Notes under the pieces: model-generated
Told to the model about the DNA's origin: nothing
What the model saw: only the letters and a program-made list of their open reading frames with translations
Databases searched by the model: none
Assembly: GCF_027744825.2 (NCBI RefSeq)
Contig: NC_071342.1
Coordinates: 13,411,501-13,475,500, forward strand
Origin: Synchiropus splendidus
Lineage: Eukaryota; Chordata; Actinopteri; Syngnathiformes; Callionymidae
Direction: 5' to 3'
Length of the DNA: 64,000 bases
Program-made: the position numbers and the translations under genes
Shown here: piece by piece, positions 1-15,000 of the stretch
Numbering within the stretch: position 1 is the first letter of the stretch
How the letters are laid out: each line of letters opens with the position of its first letter

Positions 1-220
1 GTTTCAATGTCAAAAATTCAAATTATATTTTTTTACGAAAAAAAAAATGTAATAGGGTTTTCATTATTTACCACTTGCAGTAACACTCTTGTTTTTACAT
101 ACTGCATCTATATTATTTGAAATAAGATTATTTGTCTAAACTCATCACCAGCATTTGATCCAAACATAAAAATATTAACATCTTTTTTTTTTTTCCCATT
201 GGCATCGATTGTTATACTGG
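1..220 (+). repeat. Diverged dispersed repeat, copy A (cut by the window edge)
   Basis: This AT-rich stretch aligns by eye with 2099-2303 in the same orientation. Shared blocks occur in the same order: a start near gtttcaatgt, then gggttttcattattta, then cttgcagtaa, then aaactcatca, then atttgatccaa, and an end near ccattggca. The two copies differ by many substitutions and small indels and part company after about base 215. The left boundary lies outside the window. No coding frame or terminal structure is visible, so the family is not named. Confidence 0.6.
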
Positions 221-2098
221 TAAAACATTTGCCCGTCTATACACGACATACACACACAACAGTACTGACCCGAGCCATTTAGGTATTCCAGCCAGTCTCG
301 CTCACTTTATTTATGAGTCTGCTCTCTCTGTGTTGTTACACAAACACAAATCGATCAGATGTAAACGAAAGTGGCAGAGGACGAGGTCAGAGGAGGACAA
401 ATCTGATGGTCGATGCATGACGAACGCGACTTAACCCCGTCGCTGATAACTGCGTTTGAACGCGATAGCGTAAACAGAACTACTTTACATTCACTTGCGA
501 TACGCATATCTGTTTTCTCGTTGCTTGATGTGGCAAATCTATGAGACGTAACTCCTTTAAAGTGCAGTAGCAAGACACACGAGACATCGTGCAGTTTTTT
601 ACCACAGGTTTTCTGCCTTTCACAGTCACTCAGGGTTTCATCATTAACTCTGACAAATGCTTGTATAAATATGGAAACTGAAAAAAAAAATCAGTTTAAC
701 GCCCACGTACTGCTTTTAAAATCCACATCCAGAATCCTTCCTTAATTCTCCTGACACAACAAACTTCCCACTCTAGCCTGAATAACAATAACCCGCAAAT
801 TCATCCAAATTCATATCCGTGCCGCTCATAACAAGAATGATTCAAGTTTGCCCTTTGATAAATCTTGTCTGGACGATGAAACATAAAAAAATTCCACTTT
901 TCAGTGACGGTGGATGTGTGTGTTACCAGGAGAGGAACATGTCTGACAGTAAAAAGGGTGCGTTTAGAGGGTAATGGTGTGCTGCCGGGTCTTTTTCCAC
1001 TTTTATCTGCACCATATACAGTGACCAGAATACAGATTGTCCTTCACAGGAGCTGAAATAACAAGTTGGAGCTGGGACAACCAGGATTTGTTATTATGCA
1101 GCAGACAATGCAGTCAGGAGAGATAGAATTGTGTTGCATTGACGTCTGCGTACAAACGTGAGGTGTGAAATAAAAGGACAGCAGCTGCCTGGTGTGTATT
1201 CCAGCTAAAAGGGAGAGCGTTTATCAAAGCGCTGAAGTGCTTCGCTCCTCTTGAAAGAGTGACTCCTGACCTTGCCAGGTGGTTTCATCATATCACAGAT
1301 TAACTGCTTGATGACGATCGCCTTGGATGCTAATGCGCCGCGTTCCCGCGAGGCTCCGAGCTGCTGAGGATACACACCCAGTTTGTGTGTGGAGTCAGAG
1401 GGAGGGATGCAATTAACGCTGCATTATATGGAAGTTTTGAATTTGCAAAAATCAACCGACAACTCATCAGCGCCGAGGCTCATCTACGAGCACTTGAGTC
1501 AGAAGCAATGTTGTCTGAGGAGCGTGAGTGGTCCATCTTCAGGTCCCTCCAATTTTGTTCCTTCAAACATTTCCACACCAACACGTCCATCATTAAATAC
1601 CCATGTTTTCTATGTGACTAGTGATTTGATTCTTCATAACCTTCTTAAATTGTAACCCAAACCAGAACGGAGGATGTATTTTTAGTGGTTTAAGTGGATC
1701 AGCAACATGTTTCTCTATGTATTTCATAAATTATTTTATTATTAGTTTACTTATTTATCAATTTCCAGTATATTTCTGTTTACATCTAGGTTCTTACCAT
1801 TATTATCTTAAGTCATTTTTAGTGTCAGTGGTAACATTACAATAATATACATTTAACATTATCTTATAATATTTATCAGCTATTTATTGCATCCATTTAA
1901 TTTATTTCTATATGACGACATATCCAAACATTTATTAAAAATAATTTTTATATTATTTTGTTTTTAAAACATTTGGAAATAAAGTTGTTTTAAACTACAG
2001 AAGGATATAATTTTTCCAAAATATTTATTATAATAATAATTAATTTAATAACTAAAGTATATTATTTATTGGATACATTTATTATATTCGTGGATGTG

Positions 2099-2303
2099 TT
2101 TCAATGTAAAAAAAAATCTGTTATGAATTTTATTTTTCATATGAAAAAACTAAGAGGGTTTTCATTATTTATCGCTTGCAGTAATGCTTATTTTAAATAA
2201 GATCATTTGTATAAACTCATCAGTAGTATTTGATCCAACCATAAAACTATTTATATGTATTTTTCTTTTATTTATTTTTTACCATTGGCAGTGATTGTTA
2301 TTT
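2099..2303 (+). repeat. Diverged dispersed repeat, copy B
   Basis: Second copy of the sequence at the left edge, in the same orientation and about 2.1 kb away. The match runs from gtttcaatgt to about ccattggcagtgattgttat and then stops. It could be an old local duplication or two insertions of one dispersed family; the unrelated spacer and the abrupt end do not decide between these. Confidence 0.6.
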
Positions 2304-5300
2304 TAGAATACTCCTTAAATATTTAATGAGCATTCTATATGTTATGGATGTCTCTATAGTAGTATTTAAATGTCCATGGACTCCTTGTGTTCACTAAAAA
2401 GGAGCAAATATTGTCCAACTAAGTCGATATATATTTATTTCGACTGTTGAATAGAAGAATCAATCAGCGACCAAAAGGTGACAACACAAATAGCTGTCTA
2501 TAAATGTCCGGATCACAAGGGTAAGAATTGAGTTTCTCTATTCTGAGCTTGAGGCTTCTCCCTCTCAAGGTCATCTCTTGTTTACACTGCTCAGTTCTTG
2601 TCCTTCCTGGGCCTCCGTCCCACACCCCGCTGTCCTGACCACCGTCTCAGAGCTGATGCGAGGTTTAATCTTCCAAATGCAGTAATGGCCAAAGCCAATC
2701 ACACGCCAACACGCAGCGGGGCGCCAGGCTCACCATTTCCAGTCAGGCCCCGTGTCGACACACTTGTGTGATGCCAACATTAGTGATATTGCTGCCACAC
2801 ACATCTTCAGAAGACTTCATTGATTCATTAAAGCAGCGGAGACATCAATGCATATTCAATTGTTGCGCTGCGGAACATTAGCACCATGAATTAAGAAGAA
2901 GGATCTGCTGCGAGACTCCGCCTGACAATGACGGATGTTGCCGGATCAACCTTGGCCACTGCTGGCGAACAGTGCGCCGCAATAGTGAACTCATCAGCGG
3001 GAGAGTCTGGTCAGCAAAGTGGCTGCAAGAGATAGAAACGCACCTTCTAATGACATTTGAAGGCATCATTAGCATGAAGGAAACACCCAGGAAGAGGCTC
3101 CATCTACAGCAGAGATTAACTGGAACCTTATCACTTTGTTATCAAAAGCTTCTGTCAAGGTCAGAAAGTGACACCCATGTAAAAGGTAATGGAACTGTCT
3201 CACCTGTCGACGCCCCAGTGTTGTGATAGATTCGGTGGTTCATCGACAACAAACGCCCTCTAAAAACTAAAACATGAACATGTCCCACAGGCGCATGATG
3301 CACTGCAACAGTTGAAGGTCTTTTAATAGTGAACGTATAAAGCGCAGATCTACAGTATATGAACATCACTTCTACAGTATGTGTGGACTCATTTGCTCTA
3401 CATGTAACAATGACGTTGCCTCATGTGCGTACTTCGATACCTCCAGAGATATGGATATGAACACTTGAAGACAAGACAGTCGGGTTTTGGCTGCAGACTT
3501 GATCCCGGGTGGAGAGCTGCATCGTCCAAAAACAACTTTGCAAACTCCCTGACCACTGAGGTGTGTAGCCGGCGCTGCAAGAACGGGAGAGCAGCGCAAC
3601 GGTCCGGGACTTGTGATGTGTCCGGGTGTTTGATAACGCATGTGTTTTCGCCTTTATTAGGCTGATTAACACCTGATTTTATTGATAGACAGATTTGCTT
3701 GAATGAATAATGCCGCGCTCAACAGTAACTGTTTTCACTGCTGTGATCCTGCAGCTGTCTGCATGAGGACAGCGAAGAGGAAAGATGCTGATTTGTTCCA
3801 AGTTACTGAAGATTACCAGACTATTCATCGATAATTTCTGGAGTCTGGATTTGTGCTTAAATGATCAAAATCTTCTCAATCGTCAGTAATCTCTCTCACT
3901 GTGTTCAACGTGTTGTGAGAGCAGCGTGATTCAGTCAAGACGCTCCGCGTTACGCAGCTTGTTTCCGCTATTTCCTTGTCAAAAAAAAAACATGACAACA
4001 CTCTTTCATGTTTAGTTTTGGCTGTGAAATACCACACTCTGTTACAGCCGTGGCGGAACTCCGTCTAGTTAATATCTGAGGTGACAATGACTCGTAATGC
4101 TAAGAATTGACATAGAAATAGGGTGGTCAAGCTGATGGTGGTAAATAGGTTGTCGCTCGGCTGATGACGACTTCCTTGAGACCTGCTTTGTCGTGGGTCA
4201 CAAACCAGCTATTTGGCGCAGAGCACCGCCAGCTGAGGAGGAAAAAAAGGGACATCATCTAAGCGTGGAGGTTGCACAGCAGGGGGCGAACTGGACTCAG
4301 GCCACAGAACCTGCAGTGTGAAACCACCCTAAGATGCATGAGGATAAGTGAGTTGTGTGGTGATTACTGAAGAACACAACACCCTGTGTTGTGTAGCCCC
4401 ATGGAGCTAATAGTGGAATGTCTCGGCTTTCAAATGCACATTGGAATCCCTCAACCAGAAGTTATGAGCTTTACTTTTTACTGAAAAACAAGAAACAGAT
4501 TCCTGGAATGGAGCAATGGGCCAATGGAAGGAAGGGATAGCAAACAATAAAATATTATATTCTAGTTTATAGATCACAATATATTGTTTTCTATAAAAGT
4601 TCGGGTCATTGTCAAGGACAAGGTTACTCTTTCTGTAACGTCATGTTCATCCTGCATGTGTTGCACCATTTCTTTCTAGTTTCCGCACAAAAAGTGGCTT
4701 GATCTCCTACCGCACCCTGTCATTCTTCCGCTCCCTGGTTTTTGCTGGTATTACCGGACTTGTGGCTTGTGGCCAGAAGTGATGCAAGCAGATTATTTTA
4801 CACCCCTGCCAACTTTTTCCTCTGATTTGTCTGCAGTGTCACTTTAGTTTCATTTTCCGGAGCACAAATTTCAAGAGAAGCATTTTTCTTTCAGTCCCAT
4901 TGCTACATCAGAAAATCGCTTTCCCAGGATTCCTCCATCTCCATGCTTCCCTGCCTCCCCGGTCTGCCGTATTCCTGTCAGACTCCTCCTGCAGTCTCTG
5001 CAGTGCAGATCTCTCCTGCTGATAGCTGCAAATCCCAAATGTGCCAGCAGCGTCTTGCTTGACTGAACTCTACAAGGCCACTCCGAGCCGAGACGGCACC
5101 ACTGACATGGCGCGTCCCGTCCTCCCCTCACCGACCTCCCATCTTTTATCCTCATATTTGATCTGATGTCATGTTTGTAACACCACACAGGTTGAGATTG
5201 GTCATCCAAGATGAAGAACAGGAAGCTGTTGGCATCACCTAATGGGAAGCAAAGTGCACTGCAGCGCTCCGCCTCAGCGAGCGTAAACAGATCAATCATC

Positions 5301-8300
5301 GATACACATTTGCGAGCAACTGTTTTTGTCTTATCATCCGGCTTAAGCTGTAAGACAATTCAAAACTGGCAGCACAGCAAGCACAGCGCCTGTTAGTCTC
5401 CACCAAGGTTTGTATACAAGGGAAATCGATTGTTGCACATACATAACACAAGGGAGCGCCGCTGAGAAAACATTCCGTGCATGAATTCCCATAACCTCCA
5501 AAGTGGAGAGGTCACTGGAGCCACCGTGTTTTCCTCTAATACTCTTGTATTGCACAAATCTGAAGGGGAGTCCCATGTTTGACTGGGTTGAAAATACTGC
5601 TACAAAGAAAATGCCTTTATATCTTTTACCCCAGTCTTGATCCATGATGAGATGACATCCAGTGGTGAGGAGTGAGGGCTGGTCAAACCGACTGGTTTAC
5701 AGAAGCTTAAAAGGTCAATGCTGATTCTGATAAAGACTCATTGTCCACTCATCACGGACATGACGTACAGGGCGACCCAGCCGACAGTGGAGTTTTTATT
5801 CCCTTCTATAAGACATGAAATCCTGGGGATCATTCTGTACGCTCCTTTAAATCAGATCTCCTCTCCCAACTTCAGACAACTCTTCAAATATTATTGATAG
5901 CAATGAGCTCAATAGGCCTGCGGGTGGCAGCGGTGTGCAGGAAGTCGCTGAGCAAGAAAGGTAGCAAAAACTCCTTCAGAAGATTTGTGGATCCAGATCC
6001 TTGAAATCAATATTTCTCACATATTTCAATGAAACCTGCGCATTTGTTTTGTGAACACTTCAGAGCCACGGTGGGAAAAAAGGCTGCCTTGCTGCATTAT
6101 TGGAAGACAACATATTTAAACAGCTCATCGACTTCCCCCCTAGAACGTGCGTGCGTGAGTGACGGATTAATGATGCTCACACTTTACTTTCGTCTCAGAC
6201 ACCAAAATTTATGATCCTAGTTTGCAAGTGATTGATTACTATCCTTCAGCTCGGATGGAAAATGAAGCGGAAGAGACTGGAGTGAATCAAGGGTGCGGTC
6301 CAGCGCTTGTGTCTTAGCTTTCGACGGTAATTCCTCGAGTAGAAAAGACAGACAGGAAGACAGACAGCCATCACTGTCATTGTTATCTCTCTACCTGACA
6401 GACATCAGAGTCTTACTCGTGTGAGACGCTCGGGTCTGGCTGGACTATCAATCCTTCTACTCTGTGTGTGAGTCCGTCCCACTCAATAACACCGCGTCCA
6501 GACAGAGGAAAATCACACCCTGCTGGTTTCACCAGCTGATATCTGGGACCACAAGGGCTCACAGCACACAGACCCAAGAGGGCAGACAAGGGCGGTACGC
6601 CTGTTACTGATCCCCTCCCCACCACCACACGCTGTAATTCCCCATATGGTTTCTCCTTCAACCTCAAAGGACGATGAAGTCACTTCCTCGCCGAGTGTTG
6701 AACTTGTTTGTCACTTCCACTGACCTGCCCAGGTGGTTCAACAGATGCCCATGATTTAAGGCAACAGGGCGACACTGGCTCAATGGTAAGTGACAAGGTG
6801 CAACTGTGTGCAAAACACCAAGGAAAACCCTTGCAGCAGAGAAAGGCTATTACTCATTCCTGCCAGTTGACGCAGTGTCGCCTTCACACTCTAAATTGGT
6901 CTTTTTATAAAAGTGATACAGTGGGATGGAGCTGCAGTTAAACACGCTGGCAGGTTTCCAAACACTCCATGTGGCCAATCAATATTTAAAAGATTGAAAA
7001 CAGCGTCGCAGCGTGCGTGCAGGATGAGCGGACATGTCCTTTGTGCACCTTTGTGTTAAAGAAGGCCAGCGGCAAGGAAAAGTGGCCATCAAATATGATA
7101 CAATATGTCCTAACTCAGCATATGAGACTTTTAAACAGAGCTGGTTCTACCATTGGCTTGATGCCACTTGAGCTTCTCACTGCATATACTCCCTTCCCGT
7201 CTCTGGGTCATTGGTGTCCCCAGAAAGTAGCGAGGAGGGCATGGCCATAGATGTGACAGTGGTCCTGTCTACAGCCAAAATTATTTCGTTCCAGTCTGGA
7301 GGGGAAAAGGGAGTTAAAACATGATCCATGGGACTGTGTTCTTCAAACGCCAGTGGAACATTTTCCCCAGAAGGACAAAGGTTCCACATCTCTCAAACTC
7401 TGTCAAAGCAGAGACAAACTCTTCAATCTCTGGTGTGAAAACACTTTTAAATCCTCGAATTCAATTGATGGATGACAAACTGAAGTCAGCTAGTCCCATA
7501 AACATTCCAGATTATGGAATGACATCAGTATATATTGACCGAGGTTGACAATGACCATGTCTATTTGCTGTAGTTCCTAAAGAAAAAGCGCCAAAGGGAA
7601 GATGCCCGACCCAGACTGGTGTTGTGGGTGTCCTTTGGTGAAGGGTAATGATGGGCCACTTAACACTGGAAGAGTATTTTACCACGCAAGGGCACTCATT
7701 ATCACTTCATTTTCAAATGTAATTCTCAGTAGTTCCGGAACTAATGCCAAAGCTTTGTGCAAAGCTGTAATAAAATAAGGTCGGCCTTGCATGTAAAGAC
7801 GACCCTCATTACTCGACTGATGGAGGAGATTAAATGTGAGTCAACCAACAGAGGGTTCAGGAGTGGAACTCTTACTTGAAATTTTATGACAACCTTCTTC
7901 TTTTGGGTTTAGCTGCGTGTTTAAAGCTACCAGCTGCACCCACCTGATCCTGAGGTAAGTCCTCATGATGCGCCCTCGTTCAATATGGCATCAGCCATAC
8001 ATCATTTCTCATCCACTCATTCCGGAACGTGCCAAAGAGGCGCTAACCAAACCTGATGATCGAACGGTTGGATGGGTGTAATGGCCATACTGGGGTCATT
8101 TTAAGGATTAATGTTGCGCAACTTCAGCAGAGTATGTGCCCTTCCCACCACGCAGGCAGCCCTCAGTGATCAGGACTACAACTGCAGCCAAGTCAACTGA
8201 ACCAACCGAAAGTCTCTACACAGACTCCCAATGGATGCCCACTTCAGATCCACCGTTGCATGCCTTTTGGACCCATGTCCAGAAAACCTCCATCCACCTG

Positions 8301-8361
8301 CTCTGCTCATAATCCACCAGCGGAGGATCATTTCAAAAGAAACAATGGTAGAGTTTTATAG

Positions 8362-9025
8362 CAGAGATTCTTAACCATAGGGCTGGGGTACATGGTGGGG
8401 CCGCGAGCACCTCGTAGTGGGCCGCTAGAAGTTTTTTTGTTTCACACCTTCGGGCCGTGAGACACTCAGTTTTAATACATTAGCCACGTATGGTGGTTAC
8501 CAACTATGGAGAAGTTCTTGAACAGTAAAAATAAAGAATAAGAAAAACAGCAAAAACTGTTCATGAAGCAGTTTTTATTTTATGGCGATACTTTCATTTA
8601 CACTTCACTTCTTGTTTAGAGTTTAAAAATATATATATATATTATTTCTATTTCATGATATTTAAACATGGTTTTATTCTATTTATTTTATTTAGATTAG
8701 TATTCAGTTTTTCCAATTTTCTCGACAGTTTGTGTCAAGTGTCATTTTTTTTCTTTTTTTCTTTAGTAAATTTGATGAACACGACTGCACCTGCACCTGG
8801 TTCTGCTGCTGGTTGGACTTTTCGATGACAAATATCTTTGCGATGATCACATGGTTTCATGTCATTTCACAAGGTTTTTGTTCTATTCTTGTCAGTAGAC
8901 TAAACATGGTTATTGATCACAAATGAAATCAAGAGTCATGAATCAGTTGTATTCCTTGAATGGGCCACGGGTCCATTTGTTCTGGGAAAAGTGGGCCCTG
9001 ACATCAGAAAGGTTAAGAACCCCTG
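8362..9025. mobile_element. Non-autonomous hAT-type DNA transposon (about 660 bp)
   Basis: The left end reads cagagattcttaacc. The right end reads ggttaagaacccctg, the inverted form of an imperfect 15-bp terminal repeat. The flanks are ttttatag on the left (8354-8361) and ttttagag on the right (9026-9033), an 8-bp target duplication with one mismatch, as expected for hAT elements. The interior is AT-rich, with phrases about gggccgc near the left end and gggccacgggtcc near the right. It has no transposase frame, so it is a MITE-like deletion derivative. Confidence 0.8.
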
Positions 9026-12000
9026 TTTTAGAGGAAGGGGGTGGAAGCAAGACTGTTACTGTATACAATAGAAATAGTGACTGCATGGTTCAAGACTGAA
9101 ACAGGTCGCTGCCAAACAGACACGAGGTCTTGACGTCTACCTTCACACTCTTTGCCACAGTTGTTGCAATAACAGGTTTGTGGATTAGCATGAGTTTATT
9201 TTTGGTTTTCAGTTAAACACTTCCACTTCCTGCTTCCCGAAAAGAAAGCGTTCAGATCAACGTCGACATCTGAAGACGATTGCACGCAGCTACTACTTTG
9301 CAAGCTTTAGCTCCCTGAGGACACAGTTGCTGTTTTGGAGGCGCCTTCTTCATACAAAGCACACAAATGAGACGTGCACCTCAGTATCTCACTCTGACTG
9401 AACTCCTGCACTACAGTGTTTTACAATCTCTACTGAAAAACAAACAATAAATTCTTTTTATATTCAATTCCAAACAATGCCTTTCAAATTTTGTTAGCAG
9501 AGAGTCCGCTCTTAACATGATGAAAGCTCAGCTAGTGTGCATTCAACACACGAGGATGAGATTCACCCGCTTTTACGAGAATTTAACCCTTCATCCGCCA
9601 TCATGAAAGTCAACATTGTTCAACAGCAGAAGGACATGAGGGGGAGCACAACCCAGACATGCAACTACTGGGTACATGACTTTCCTTTTTTTTTTTCAAC
9701 ATGGTATACAAGACGTGATGGTGGCATCCATGCATCCACCACCAACTACATACATCAGTGCTTTTCCTGAACAACCGCTCACCGCAAAGTCACCTTTCAA
9801 GCTGGGCCATTTGCGCTGCTTAAATAATTCATTGTACTGAAAGAAGATGACAGAAATCTTTAATTGACCTAAAGCATACGGTCCTCTCATATTCTCGCTC
9901 TTCTGAAGCAACTCTCACGGTTTCCCTTCTTACATCATATGTGTCCACGAGCGATCATCTAAAATTCTATGTTCTGCAAAGCCAACTGTTTGACTTGGCA
10001 CCACGCGTGTCCCGGTACATACCAGACCATCAAATATTGACAAGCGCTCTTCCCAGTAAAGAACTGCAGAGACTAGTGAACTGCGCTTGAAACATTTACT
10101 CGCTTTTAATTCAAATGATGATGATGATGATGAGCTTCCTCATATCTGATGACGCAGCAGAGTTCGGTCCATCACTTTTCCTCACTCATGAACAAGTCAC
10201 CCAAAATATTTTTAGGCTGGACAGAACATTTCGCTCTTTTCTGACGTATTTAAGATGCAGTTGCTTAGCAATTCTGAAACTCACATGAGGATAAGATTCA
10301 AGGACAGTTTTTCAACAGCTTTCAAAAGAAAAACATTTGGTAAAACTGAAGGTACATCAGGATCCGCCCCCGAACAGGAGCTTTTTCCCAGCATTAGGAG
10401 AGATTAGGAGAACGGTGGAGCACATCAGGTAGGGTTCTCCTCAATGCGGTAAAAGATTTGCATTAGCATTAATACCTGAAGGGATCTACAGGACTAAGGC
10501 AACCGATTTACATGTAAAGTTAATGTAGGGGCTTGCAAAAATGTCACGTTTGAAACATGTTTAGACCGACACTTGTACCAAGTGACACATTTCAGGCAAC
10601 ACTGAAGTGGAAAAATCCCAACTTCGCCATCACGAGTCCAGATATTATGGTGCTGTGGGGGACCAAAGTGGAAGAGAAGCTGACCTTAGTGGTTGTTGCT
10701 GTTACTCACATGTCACCGGGCTGATGGTGGCTCTGAAAGATGTGACGCTGTCCAAATGTTTTTTAGCTTAGAGCTGCAATTGTTGACTTTCCAGGGCTTT
10801 AGACAAGCCCCTAGAAGACTGACCTGATCCTATTTGAAACAGGAATTCAGAGAAGCAGGGAAGTTGCTTTGATCGCTGGAAGCCACTCGGGGCGACTAGA
10901 GTCAGATGGCCGTCCCTTTCGCAGTACAACATTAGACTTGCTCAGCTGTGACAAAGACAAGAAGACCAACCACTGTAAATACTTTGAGCACAAGTTCCAT
11001 TGTTCTATTTCAGCAAACTAAAAGCAAACGTTTAGATTTTCGCTGCTGCGACTTCTTCGTGCCTCCTGTGCATGTAGGAGTTCTGAGCATTACTGCCGCC
11101 TCCTGCCGGATTGAGCTCAATAGCAGTGTAGCTTAACATAAAATCTAGTCCGAATGAAGTCATAAAGGCAGCCAGGGATGAAGGTTTTGTTTGAAGATGG
11201 GGAGAAAATAATCGGCCTGATGTTCCTGCTTGACACATTTCTAGTGACTGGAATTCCCTGAAGATATGATCAGTAGAAACACATGTCAAAATCAATGGCC
11301 GTCATCTTTGAACTGCCGGACGTGTCGCCACAAGAAAGCGGATTTGCGACGGTGAGAGGATATAAACAGACTCTAAAGAGAGGGGTGTGTTACCATCCTG
11401 AAGCAGCCGTGTCCTCACTTAAGATTTGATATCTAAATAATGTATGAGCTGGTGTGAGAGGCAGTTTTGTGATGTAACAACCAAGGCTGTGTTCAAAACC
11501 AAATCAGCTTAAATGGTTAATAAGAAGAGTTTTTGTTTGTCAATATACCACTCAATTACTGAAATTGCCTATAAAATTGAGTGGGCCCTGGTGGATACTT
11601 GACATTTTGACCTTGCGGAGAGTGATTATTTTTGACCGAAACCAAAGGTCTTGGCAGAGAAATCCATTTATTCATTTTTTTTTTCTACAAAATACAAAAC
11701 CACTTTCAAATATTTTAGCATTTGACTCCTAATGTGTTCTGGTGACTTTCTGTTGCCTTTCTCATGTAACACCTGTCTCCCATCTGTAGGTAACAACTGG
11801 TGGGTGTGGCTCAAGGCACAGACAAAAATCAGCCCCGCACTGCACTTCAGCAGGGTTCAAGCTCCATCACCACCTTGCCACAATATTGCTTTGCCTCCCA
11901 GTGACAGTTTGTATTTCTGGTGTTTATCAACTCCGCCTCTGTCCTTTGTCTGACCTCCGGTTGGAGCTCTTACCTCTGACACCTCTACATGTGGCGACGC

Positions 12001-15000
12001 TTCTGTTTTTTTTCTATTGTCTTAGGAAAGCTTGATAAATTTTACTGCATATTTGAACCACTTTCCCCCAAGGATCACAGTTTTCGGAGTCCTGCCCTTC
12101 TTGCACTGTCACATTAGATTAGACTGTTTCAATTTCACCAGAATTACATGAAGAGTGAACATAGGGAAAAAATGATACAGGGAGTAACAACAACTTGCTT
12201 AAAATTTCCATTTTATTTTAAGTCACATAAATCAGACAAATAGAAAAAAATGATGTTTGAAAAAATATAACAAACATAATATCAAATGGAAAAAATAAAG
12301 AATATAAATGAGCTTTAGTGGGCAACACAGGAAATGTCAGGGGAACCTATTATTAGAATTGTTTTAGCCACATCATGAGCATTTTCTCAACCAAAACAAT
12401 AAGAAGAACTACATGAAGTGGTAGTAGGAGAACAAGCTAGTTAGCATGGCCGCTAAAGCCAACAGAAACACATATGGGGAAAACCCAGCAAAAAACCACG
12501 AGCCAGATCACATTCAGATGCCGTACTCCTCAAGATACCACAGCATCCACCAACCAGCATGCCAGAGCGGGAAAACACATTAAACATAAGAACATCATGT
12601 CCTATTACACTTGGTGCCCACGAATCAGGGCTAACACGCATCAGCCTACACCGTCAAGAGGACTTCAAATCGTAGCTGGACTTCAAAAAAAGAGGAATAC
12701 ATCCTCTCTTGTTCGCGTGTAGCAGAAACTCAGCCGTCTTGGTTACATAAGAAGCGTTGATCCGTCGCTTCTCTTTTCTGCGCAACTGCAGACATAAGAA
12801 TCTAAACACCTTAAATACCTCTTCTCATGTTTAAGAATTGACAATTCAGCCTCGACAACACATTATTCATCTCCTCCCTTTCTTCCAGAATCCCACTGCT
12901 TCTCACTTGAACATTAAATATTCCGAGTGCAGTCAACACTAATACGCTTAAAATCATTGTGGCAAACTTGAACTCATCACAGAGACTGAACACATGTGGG
13001 ACAAATGCAGACAGCCGTGTCGGTGTATAAAGCAGAGCTATTATTCAATATTTACACAGTCGGCCTGCTTGTGAAAGCCATAAATAATGAAGCAGCTTCA
13101 GGTATTTTTCTTGTTTGGGACCAACCAGGAGTAAACTTAGTCAGCAGTGCAGTTTGGCACACTAAACAGGTCAGGCCTCTTTTGCCCCCTTCTGTCGCTC
13201 TAGTCGCCACGGTCAAATACAAAAGGTTACTTTGCCCCAAAAAGAAACTATGAATCAAACGTTGCACACCGTCAGCACCATTGTGGAGGTTAATGCAGCA
13301 TTCAAGCTCTGACTGGAGCTCCTGTGTCAAACACTCAGATTTCCTCCTAAATTCCCCCAAAACAATTACAAATAAATGAATTGCTGTACAAGTTGAGTGC
13401 TTTAGTAAAAATGGCCACGTTCCAATCCAAGCTGGGTGGCTTTTTAAGCGATTAAAATGGGCCCATCATTTTTATTTAAGACCCTACTAAATGCAGCCAG
13501 TGCTGTTGCAAGTCTACAGCATAAATCATGAACAGTCTTTTCCTCCTACGAGTGTTTCGATCGAAGACGATAAATCAGCATTTTTTAAAAAAGGGTCATG
13601 ACACTATGGTTTGTCAGGTCATTTTCATCATACAGTCAGAGAAGTGTTTCTGCTGGGTCCTTGGATACAAAGGCCCCTTACACTTTAAAGCTATAACGCT
13701 GTCATATAAAGTCAGGAGCAATGGTGCAATTAAGCTGAAAAAAAACCTAGAATGGTTTAAATGAGTTGAGAGGAAACGTGTGGTATTTGCAAAAAGCAAT
13801 ACACGTTACACCAGTAATTCACTTTGTATCGATTGCATTGGTTTCATTGGGTGTCCAACTACTCGCTCTATTGATTGCTACAAAAAAAGAAGTGAAAAAT
13901 CTATTTAAATGGGACCATTTATTCCCCAGGTTAATACATGGAGGCAAAAAAGACACAGAGCAGATGGTCACATATAAACTTGGGTGGTGCACCGCCACGG
14001 CTCATAGAAGAACCACTCATCAGAAAAAACAATCTCTTTTTAAAGGTGGAATCTCATGTGAACAAGTGTTTTAAAACAAACAGATGACACATAAGACATC
14101 ATGGAAGTGGACATTTTTCCAGGGTTAATCGTGGAAATATCCTCAAAGAAACTTCAAAATGACTGACGTCCGTTGCTCAGGGAACTCAAGTCACGCATTC
14201 CACCCAAACACACTATGAAGAGACGGACCAGGTGAGGAGGACTGCAGATTGGAGACAGATTTCCTTCTCATGATTTAAAACTAGTGTTTTTACAATCACC
14301 AATTCAATAAATGACATTCCCTTCTGTTTCTCCATGACTTGTTGACTGTTCCCTTCTGTTTTTTTTATTTCAGTTTTGACAAAATCCTGGCAGAAACCTT
14401 GTATTAATATTATTACTGTCCAAGATTTTTATTTCATTTTCGATGAGAACACAGAAACAATGGCTTTCTTCGAGCAGCTCCAAACGGTCGAGCGCTGGCG
14501 ACTAGTCAGCGCCAAGATATCGAACAGTTAGCCAGACAATGTGGAATATCTCAACTTCGCAACTCATCCGTAGGCAACTAGTAGTTTCCTTCTGTTCATA
14601 AAACCCTTTAAAGAAGTACTGAACCTGAGGACAGAAAATTGTTTAATAGAAAGTCACTTATAATATGCATATATTCTCACAAACGTGTCTCCTTTAATTC
14701 AAATCAGTTAGGAACGCTGACTGCTCCCACTGTTATATTCACAAGGTGTCAGAACCTCCAAGCCTGAGAAGCCAAGCCTCAAGCTATGTTCTCTAGCAAC
14801 CCTGAAACAATGTGGAACAAGCCAAAGCAAATGCGGCAGTCCTTCTAAAGACGTGTTATGCTGACAGGTATAAGGTACCTTAACACATTTGCTTCTTAAC
14901 TTAAAAAGATTTGTGTAAAAAAAGCAACCGAAAAAACATTGATTGATGTTCTTCAGTAGCTCACCACATACCAGGCCAAGAACACTCAATCCCAGCGGAT

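Noticed and set aside
4871..5299. 142-codon minus-strand frame starting with ATG (MIDLFTLAEAERCSALCF...)
   Set aside because: No family recognised, no plausible splice partners, and it lies in intronic DNA of slc35f3. Long but still reachable by chance in a 64-kb window.
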